In this document: positions 1 through 5,991 of the stretch, one piece after another | Position numbering within the stretch: the stretch's first letter is position 1 | Layout: each line of letters starts with the position of its first letter | Assembly (NCBI GenBank): GCA_025935235.1 | Contig: JAICVT010000281.1 | Location: forward strand, 1-5,991 | Length of the DNA: 5,991 nt | Direction: 5' to 3' | From: Ktedonobacterales bacterium | Lineage (GTDB): Bacteria > Chloroflexota > Ktedonobacteria > Ktedonobacterales > JADMIN01 | Notes under the pieces: generated by a model | What the model saw: the letters and a program-made list of their open reading frames with translations, nothing else | What the model was told of the DNA's origin: nothing | Databases searched by the model: none | Made by a program: the position numbers and the translations under genes

Positions 1-42
1 AGCCGCCAACGCGCGCGTGGCCCACCTGCGCTCCTCGATCAC
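1..42 (-). CDS. Possible start of a divergently transcribed gene (5' end only)
   Basis: A GTG codon at 42-40 on the minus strand opens a frame that runs off the window edge; the 14 visible residues read M/V-IEERRWATRALAA. The start is suggested by a good Shine-Dalgarno sequence: GAAGGAG (complement of 51-57) lies 8 nt upstream of the GTG. Only 14 codons are visible, so product and family cannot be named. If real, the gene is transcribed away from the AceTr-like gene and shares its upstream region (43-237). The alternative is chance, because purine-rich SD matches and GTG codons are frequent. The plus-strand frame through this stretch (2-190) shows no recognisable protein. Confidence 0.35.
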   Translation of the reverse strand, partial: MIEERRWATRALAA

Positions 43-237
43 CTACCCTACTCCTTCGGATGTCATGGATGCTGACGTGACGCCGCCCTGCGCCTGTTTA
101 TTCGGCTCGACGCTCCGCCCCGTTCACGCCTGGCCCACCGCGAGAGCTACGCGGCTCTCCCCCTCTCACTGTGTGCATCACCAACGATGATCGCGCCGGA
201 GCGCTGGGCGCTCTGGCGACCAGAGAGGATGGCAACT
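43..237. promoter_or_regulatory. Intergenic region between putative divergent genes, upstream of the AceTr-like gene
   Basis: No gene is recognisable in this 195-bp stretch. A weak sigma70-like pair facing right is CTGACG (72-77) and TTTATT (97-102), but the spacer of 19 bp is long. An inverted repeat, GAGAGC (142-147) and GCTCTC (154-159) with a 6-nt loop, could form a short hairpin in the leader of the 238-834 gene. AGAGAGG at 222-228 lies 9 nt before the ATG at 238 and is the likely ribosome binding site. Another GTCA/TGAC inverted pair lies at 62-65 and 73-76. All promoter assignments here are inference. Confidence 0.35.
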
Positions 238-834
238 ATGCCAGTTGCATTCGCACAGTCTCCCTTCCTCCCCATCGCCATCGGATTCTTCGGACTGGGT
301 TGTGGCTACTTCATCTGGGGCGGCCAGGCGCTGTTTGGCTTCCCCGAGTCGAAGCCCGAAGTCAACAAGTCCATGGGCATGTGGGGCTTCTGGATGCCCG
401 GCTTCATGCAGTTCATCACTGGCGTCTACCTGATGGTGGGCATGACCTGGTTCGGCGTCTTCGCCAAATCAGCGCCGCTCTACATGGCGGCCCTCGCGTT
501 CACGGCCTACGGCATTCACTGGTTTGCGATGGCGCACCGCCGCTACATCGGCTCAAGCTCCGACGCTGACGGCTGGATGGCGATGGCGTTCCTCATCCTT
601 TCGATTCTGGGCGTCGTGGTCTTCGTGCTGGCCAACGACATCCCCGTCGCCATCGTGTTTGTCGGCCTGAGCCTGATCTACCTCACCGAGATTCCGGCGC
701 GCTTCTTCCATTCCGCGGCGGCGGCGCGCACGGTCGGTCTGTGGCAGTTCCTCACGGGCCTCTGGCTGATGTACATGACGATCGCCACCACCCTCAACTT
801 CAGTTTCCCGACGCAGATGCACCTGTGGCTCTAG
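238..834 (+). CDS. Six-helix membrane protein, GPR1/FUN34/YaaH (AceTr)-like; candidate monocarboxylate (formate/acetate) channel
   Basis: A 198-residue hydrophobic protein with about six membrane segments, near residues 10-33, 49-72, 80-99, 113-132, 135-153 and 165-188. The spacing and motifs resemble the GPR1/FUN34/YaaH (AceTr) family of acetate/succinate channels: G-x-M-Q-F-x-x-G (55-62) followed by G-x-T-W-F (68-72) matches the family's Q-x-x-x-G...G-N-T-F region, and AFTAYGIHWF (87-96) matches its F-x-x-Y-G-x-F-W segment. The N-terminal NPAPLGL signature is not intact (QSPFLPIAIG at 7-16), so it is a divergent member or relative. ATG 238 is chosen because AGAGAGG sits 9 nt upstream; in-frame ATGs at 187 and 229 lack well-placed SD sequences and add hydrophilic residues. 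Position 139 bp before the formate dehydrogenase gene on the same strand suggests, but does not prove, that formate or another small organic acid is the substrate. Confidence 0.65.
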   Translation: MPVAFAQSPFLPIAIGFFGLGCGYFIWGGQALFGFPESKPEVNKSMGMWGFWMPGFMQFITGVYLMVGMTWFGVFAKSAPLYMAALAFTAYGIHWFAMAHRRYIGSSSDADGWMAMAFLILSILGVVVFVLANDIPVAIVFVGLSLIYLTEIPARFFHSAAAARTVGLWQFLTGLWLMYMTIATTLNFSFPTQMHLWL

Positions 835-846
835 TGTGCGTATAGT
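818..846 (+). promoter_or_regulatory. Possible promoter for the formate dehydrogenase gene
   Basis: TATAGT at 841-846 matches the -10 consensus at five of six positions. The hexamer 17 bp upstream, TGCACC (818-823), matches the -35 consensus at only three positions and lies inside the end of the preceding gene. A transcript from here would start near 853 and carry a leader of about 120 nt containing the 894-933 hairpin. Read-through from the upstream gene is the alternative; no T-tract terminator separates the two genes. Confidence 0.3.
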
Positions 847-893
847 TCGCTTGTCGGGAGTTCCCTTGTAGGCTGCGTTTGGAGTCCACGCTC

Positions 894-933
894 GCATAGG
901 GCTGTCTCGCGGTTCTCGCGGCTAGCCCTATGC
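894..933. repeat. Perfect 10-bp inverted repeat with tandem 9-nt repeats in the loop
   Basis: GCATAGGGCT (894-903) and AGCCCTATGC (924-933) are exact reverse complements separated by 20 nt. The loop is almost filled by two direct copies, TCTCGCGGT (905-913) and TCTCGCGGC (914-922), which differ only at the last base. The element lies 40 nt before the formate dehydrogenase start and would be in its leader RNA. There is no T-tract on either side on either strand, so it is not a standard intrinsic terminator. It could be a protein-binding site, an RNA processing or stability hairpin, or a leader regulatory structure. The symmetry is seen directly; any function is inferred. Confidence 0.6.
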
Positions 934-973
934 CCCCGCGCGAGCACGCACGAGAAAGGCAGATGACGCTGCT

Positions 974-3931
<2,958 letters not shown>

Positions 3932-3970
3932 GAGACGCGCGATCAGGAGCGAGGAAAGGATGGTATTGAT

Positions 3971-4462
3971 ATGGCCAAACCAACGACCGTGATCGCGCGA
4001 CCAGAGACGACGCCAGACGAGCAGCGCGCCACGGCGCTCGAAGCGCTGCTGGAGGGCGCGTCCGATCAGTCGGGCGCGCTGCTCGAAGGGCTGGCGCTGC
4101 TGCAAGCGCTGCACGAGCGCGGCGTGCTGGAGGCGCTGGTGGCGTTCTTTCAGAAAGGCGACGCCGCGCTGGGCGTGGCGATGGACACGCTGGCCGAGCA
4201 GCCGACCTATACCCGGGGGGCGAAGAACGCGATGACGCTGGCGCAGTCGCTGGGCGAGCTGGATGAGCCAACCGTGGCGACCACGCAGCGCATGGTGCGG
4301 GACGGCCTGCGCGCCTTCGCCACCGCGCAGCGGCCCGCCAAGCCGCTAGGCGTCTTCGATCTGCTGCGCGCGTTGAAAGACCCGGACGTGAGCGCCGGGC
4401 TGGCCTCCGTCATCGCGCTGCTCAAGGGCTTCGGCGCGGCGCAGCGCCAGAGCGGCGAGTAG
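3971..4462 (+). CDS. DUF1641 family protein, probable formate dehydrogenase partner subunit (YrhD/ForE-like)
   Basis: A 163-residue, mostly helical, Ala/Leu-rich soluble protein. The diagnostic part is the C-terminal block at residues about 124-155, with PLGVFDLLRALKDPDVSAG followed by a helix ending in LLKGFG, which matches the DUF1641 consensus (P-x-G-x-x-x-L-L-x-A-L-x-D-P-D-V). An N-terminal helix pair lies near 22-62. The gene starts 39 bp after the dehydrogenase stop, with GAGGAAAGGA (3951-3960) 10 nt before the ATG, so the two are very probably co-transcribed. In Bacillus the equivalent YrhD/YjgD (ForE) is the partner of the catalytic subunit and is reported to be needed for electron transfer to menaquinone; applying that role here is inference. 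No cysteine is present, so it does not itself bind an Fe-S cluster, and no clear membrane span is seen. The stop is followed immediately by the 4466-4511 repeat. Confidence 0.88.
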   Translation: MAKPTTVIARPETTPDEQRATALEALLEGASDQSGALLEGLALLQALHERGVLEALVAFFQKGDAALGVAMDTLAEQPTYTRGAKNAMTLAQSLGELDEPTVATTQRMVRDGLRAFATAQRPAKPLGVFDLLRALKDPDVSAGLASVIALLKGFGAAQRQSGE

Positions 4463-4465
4463 CGA

Positions 4466-4511
4466 CCTCACCCCCAGCCCCTCTCCCCGCGGGGAGAGGG
4501 GGCCAGACCCA
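4466..4511. repeat. GC-rich palindromic repeat of a common dispersed type; possible transcription barrier
   Basis: Positions 4478-4501 form a perfect 24-bp palindrome, CCCCTCTCCCCG and its complement, preceded by CTCACCCCCAG and followed by GGCCAGACCC. Elements with this core (CCCTCTCCC...GGGAGAGGG with CTCACCCCCAGCC flank) recur between genes in many GC-rich environmental bacteria, including Chloroflexota; that is recollection, not a search. It begins 4 nt after the DUF1641 stop and could form a very stable hairpin ending the operon's mRNA, but it has no T-tract. Confidence 0.6.
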
Positions 4512-4605
4512 GGTGTGGCGACGCTGATGACGCGCATCGGCCCGTGGATGCGCCGCCATGTCTGGCGAGGCCGGATGGGCCAAAGGCCTCTTTGTGACCT
4601 CCTCG

Positions 4606-4625
4606 TGACATCGCTATGTCATAAT
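4606..4625 (+). promoter_or_regulatory. Operator-like palindrome overlapping an extended -10 sequence
   Basis: TGACAT (4606-4611) and ATGTCA (4616-4621) are perfect inverted arms around the 4-nt spacer CGCT. The right arm overlaps TGTCATAAT (4617-4625), which fits the extended -10 form TGnTATAAT with one mismatch. A further GTGAC half-site lies at 4594-4598, in direct orientation to the left arm. This arrangement is typical of a repressor site on a promoter, but the only gene it could serve starts 245 bp downstream, which also has a nearer promoter candidate. Both promoter and operator are inferred. Confidence 0.35.
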
Positions 4626-4713
4626 TCTCGTCAGAAGAATCCGCAACCAGGCCGTGACGGCGAATGACGCAGACCGGCGCGCGGCGGCGGCTCTGTGTCT
4701 GGATCGGGTAGCG

Positions 4714-4735
4714 CGCAAAGGCTACGCAAAGGCTA
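4714..4735. repeat. Tandem duplication of an 11-bp unit
   Basis: CGCAAAGGCTA occurs twice without a gap, at 4714-4724 and 4725-4735, in non-coding sequence 15 bp before the predicted -35 of the 97-residue protein gene. Exact helical-turn-length repeats may be activator half-sites or simple replication slippage; the sequence alone does not decide. Confidence 0.6.
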
Positions 4736-4749
4736 TGAGTGTCTCACTG

Positions 4750-4778
4750 CTGACTTGAATTGCCTCAGCGAGTATGCT
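4750..4778 (+). promoter_or_regulatory. Sigma70-like promoter of the 97-residue protein gene
   Basis: CTGACT (4750-4755) and TATGCT (4773-4778) each match the consensus at four of six positions, with an optimal 17-bp spacer. Transcription would start near 4785, inside the palindrome CGTTAACG (4781-4788), giving a leader of about 85 nt with a strong SD. The locally AT-richer sequence in a GC-rich region supports a promoter, and this placement also argues against an upstream start at ATG 4774, which lies within the -10. Confidence 0.5.
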
Positions 4779-4869
4779 ACCGTTAACGTTTGGGGCGGAG
4801 AGGCGCCCCCATCTCATCCATGTCGCACGGCGCCGCGCGGCGATGTGGCCAAAGGAGGCAGCGGTACTC

Positions 4870-5163
4870 ATGCGAACTAACAGCTATGCGAGCATTCTTG
4901 GCGCTGTGGCCAACGTGCTCGAGCTAGCCGACGCGCGCAGCTTTGCGGTGCGCGATGGCCAGCATGGTCTAACCCTTGACCTGGTAGATGGGCGCGGTGA
5001 GCGTCATGCTGTAGACCTTTCCCTGGCCGACGTGGCGGAGCTGGTGGCGTGGTCAGAGGCTCGCTCTGCCGACGCGACTGAGCGCCTGAGCAGCGCCGAT
5101 GCCCGCGACGAAGGCGTGCTCCGCGCATTCCTGGAGCGCCACGCGCTGGTCGGCGCCCGCTAA
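4870..5163 (+). CDS. Small conserved-looking protein of unknown function (97 aa)
   Basis: I do not recognise a family. The 97-residue product is acidic, without cysteine, signal peptide or membrane span, so it is probably cytoplasmic. Its pattern suggests an N-terminal helix (about 5-22), a two- or three-strand hairpin (about 24-50, with alternating hydrophobics in SFAVRDGQHGLTLDLVDG and then HAVDLSL), a helix at 52-65 and a C-terminal helix at 80-94. The start at ATG 4870 is supported by AAAGGAGG (4851-4858) 11 nt upstream; an in-frame ATG at 4774 would place the start inside the -10 box. It appears to be a single-gene transcription unit, with its own promoter candidate (4750-4778) and a strong terminator 22 bp after the stop. 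The isolated unit with complete signals makes a real gene likely even though the function is unknown. Confidence 0.72.
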   Translation: MRTNSYASILGAVANVLELADARSFAVRDGQHGLTLDLVDGRGERHAVDLSLADVAELVAWSEARSADATERLSSADARDEGVLRAFLERHALVGAR

Positions 5164-5184
5164 TTCGCGTCCCATACGCATATC

Positions 5185-5223
5185 CGCCGCTAGCTCAGCC
5201 ATTGAGCGATGCGGCGTTTTTTT
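5185..5223 (+). terminator. Strong rho-independent terminator
   Basis: An outer stem CGCCGC (5185-5190) with GCGGCG (5211-5216), an inner stem GCTCA (5193-5197) with TGAGC (5203-5207), and a 5-nt loop GCCAT are followed directly by seven T residues (5217-5223). It ends the transcript of the 97-residue protein gene. No matching T-tract is present on the minus strand, so it is not clearly bidirectional for the convergent gene. Confidence 0.93.
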
Positions 5224-5304
5224 GTCGTCCAGCGGCCCACGCCATGCCCCACGCGCGGAGGGTGATGGGAGTGGCGCGCGCCGATTCCGTGTTCGTGACC
5301 TTCG

Positions 5305-5880
5305 TCAGGTCAGATAGCAGCCGCGTACGATATTCGCCATTGGTATGTGATGTCTGAAGAAGAGTGTGTGGCTGGAGGTGATGCCGGAGATGGTCAGATC
5401 GGTCTGCACCCGGTTTGGCTCATACAGACCGCGATAGTTGTCGTTCGTGACGATATCGCTGATCGGTTGCCCGTTCACGGCGCTGACGAAATAGCCCAGC
5501 GTGTCATTGAACAAGTAGAGCGTGTCGCCATCAAATCCAGCGTCAACTACATTGGTTGGGAACTCAACCGCATTCGCGATCTGGTTGGTGTGGCGGTTCA
5601 CAATATAGACATGCGTGTAGAACGGAGTCTGGCCATAGTTGGCGAGGACCACGACCGCGACATTCGCGTTTTCGACGAGCATCGCGCCTGTTCCAACACC
5701 AGGGACGGCATAATCGCGACTTGCGGGCAGATGCGAGGTCTGTATCGTGCAGTTCGCGGGAACCGCGACGCTGCTAAACGGGCCGACGAGCGGCAGCACG
5801 ATGAAGACCACGATCAAGAGCGCGCACGCCAGAGCGAGAACGCCTAACACAATCCGGCGAAGCGTTTTGGTTAGTTCCAT
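5305..5880 (-). CDS. Membrane-anchored extracytoplasmic protein of unknown function (191 aa)
   Basis: A short basic N-terminus (KTLRR, 5-9) precedes one hydrophobic span at about 10-33, a signal anchor with the remaining 158 residues outside. There is no lipobox. The exported part is strand-rich; residues about 90-140 (HVYIVNRHTNQIANAV, then FDGDTLYLFND and AVNGQPI) resemble one blade of a YVTN/PQQ-type beta-propeller, but the domain is too short for a full propeller. Two cysteines, C44 near the anchor and C188 near the C-terminus, could form a disulfide. The start is supported by GGAGGAGG (complement of 5892-5899) 11 nt upstream. It lies 27 bp after the stop of the aminotransferase-like gene, so the two probably share a transcript. 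The gene converges on the 97-residue protein gene. Function is not assignable. Confidence 0.8.
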   Translation of the reverse strand: MELTKTLRRIVLGVLALACALLIVVFIVLPLVGPFSSVAVPANCTIQTSHLPASRDYAVPGVGTGAMLVENANVAVVVLANYGQTPFYTHVYIVNRHTNQIANAVEFPTNVVDAGFDGDTLYLFNDTLGYFVSAVNGQPISDIVTNDNYRGLYEPNRVQTDLTISGITSSHTLFFRHHIPMANIVRGCYLT

Positions 5881-5907
5881 GTGCGATACCGCCTCCTCCG
5901 CGCCTCG

Positions 5908-5991
5908 CTATGCCCCTACCAGCCCTGCCAGGCGCGTGATCGTCTCATCAATGATCGCGGGCGCCGTGGCGAAGGAGAAGGACATCAGCAC
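5908..5991 (-). CDS. 3' end of a probable PLP-dependent aminotransferase (class I/II) gene
   Basis: The minus-strand frame enters at the window edge and stops with TAG at 5910-5908. The 27 visible C-terminal residues begin VLMSFSFATAPAIIDETI and end with RLAGLVGA. This resembles the usual end of class I/II aminotransferases, L-R-x-S-F-A, a few residues, then an amphipathic helix of the I-x-E-x-x-x-R-L form. Lysine and other cofactor residues lie outside the window, so substrate and subfamily cannot be given. The next gene's SD begins within the 27-bp gap, supporting co-transcription. The call rests on a short tail only; a different enzyme with a similar C-terminal helix is possible. Confidence 0.45.
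   Translation of the reverse strand: MLMSFSFATAPAIIDETITRLAGLVGA

Larger units (their letters stand above)
4463..4869. other. 407-bp intergenic region with repeats and promoter-like signals
   Basis: No convincing gene lies here. Contents in order: a dispersed-type palindromic repeat (4466-4511), a small GGCC-AAA-GGCC hairpin (4578-4588), an operator-like palindrome overlapping an extended -10 (4606-4625), a tandem 11-mer duplication (4714-4735), a sigma70-like promoter (4750-4778), the 8-nt palindrome CGTTAACG (4781-4788) near the predicted transcription start, and CGCCGCGCGGCG (4831-4842), a GC-only palindrome 8 nt before the SD of the next gene. Short open frames here lack family resemblance and SD support. 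Confidence 0.6.

Noticed and set aside
171..569. Plus-strand frame overlapping the AceTr-like gene in another register
   Set aside because: Its product is rich in His, Arg and Leu without pattern, while the 238-834 frame gives six clean membrane helices.
835..973. Intrinsic terminator between the AceTr-like gene and the formate dehydrogenase gene
   Set aside because: The 894-933 hairpin has no following T-tract on either strand and a large 20-nt loop.
4774..4869. N-terminal extension of the 97-residue protein to ATG 4774
   Set aside because: The ATG is inside the predicted -10 box and has no SD, whereas ATG 4870 has AAAGGAGG at a suitable distance.
4695..4880. 61-codon plus-strand frame starting MSGSGSAQRL
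   Set aside because: It has no SD, includes the promoter and SD of the next gene, and shows a non-protein-like composition.
5185..5223. tRNA-like D-arm (TAGCTCAG...GAGC)
   Set aside because: There is no acceptor stem partner, anticodon arm or T-arm (GGTTCGA-type) nearby. The symmetry and the T-tract are fully explained by an intrinsic terminator.
5347..5847. Plus-strand open frame antisense to the exported protein gene
   Set aside because: The minus-strand product has a clear signal anchor, SD and protein-like sequence; the plus-strand frame has none of these.
5824..5880. Lipoprotein signal (Cys19 of the exported protein)
   Set aside because: Residues before Cys19 (A-L-A) do not fit the lipobox, and the hydrophobic segment continues well past the cysteine.

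Overview
This GC-rich bacterial window is organised around a molybdenum/tungsten formate dehydrogenase locus. From left to right it holds: the first codons of a probable divergent gene (minus strand, up to 42); a six-helix membrane protein resembling the GPR1/FUN34/YaaH (AceTr, acetate/succinate) channel family (238-834); a 139-bp gap with a perfect 10-bp inverted repeat; a 985-residue formate dehydrogenase catalytic subunit (974-3931); a DUF1641 protein (3971-4462); a 407-bp gap with repeats and promoter-like signals; a 97-residue protein of unknown function (4870-5163) with its own promoter, Shine-Dalgarno (SD) sequence and strong intrinsic terminator; and a convergent minus-strand pair, a membrane-anchored exported protein (5305-5880) preceded by the 3' end of what looks like a PLP-dependent aminotransferase gene (5908-5991).

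The central pair is the best supported part. The dehydrogenase carries a NuoG-like [2Fe-2S]/[4Fe-4S] N-terminus, two ferredoxin clusters and a complete MGD-binding catalytic domain. It has cysteine rather than selenocysteine at the active site, followed by Gln where most formate dehydrogenases have His. The DUF1641 gene follows 39 bp later. Both traits match the Bacillus YrhE/YrhD (ForC/ForE) type, reported to pass electrons from formate to menaquinone rather than to NAD+. No diaphorase, cytochrome b or FdhD gene is visible here. The upstream AceTr-like protein is on the same strand and is a reasonable candidate for moving formate or another small monocarboxylate across the membrane, so the three genes may form a formate uptake and oxidation module.

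Organism: GC content, good SD sequences, a T-tract terminator and a CCCCTCTCCCC/GGGGAGAGGGG-type dispersed palindrome fit Chloroflexota (for example Ktedonobacteria), but this is a weak inference without database comparison. No tRNA, rRNA, CRISPR array, transposase or phage gene was seen. I found no clearly new multi-gene system. The points most worth checking are the transporter/ForCE association, the hairpin with two direct repeats in its loop before the dehydrogenase, and a 16-bp operator-like palindrome in the large intergenic region.
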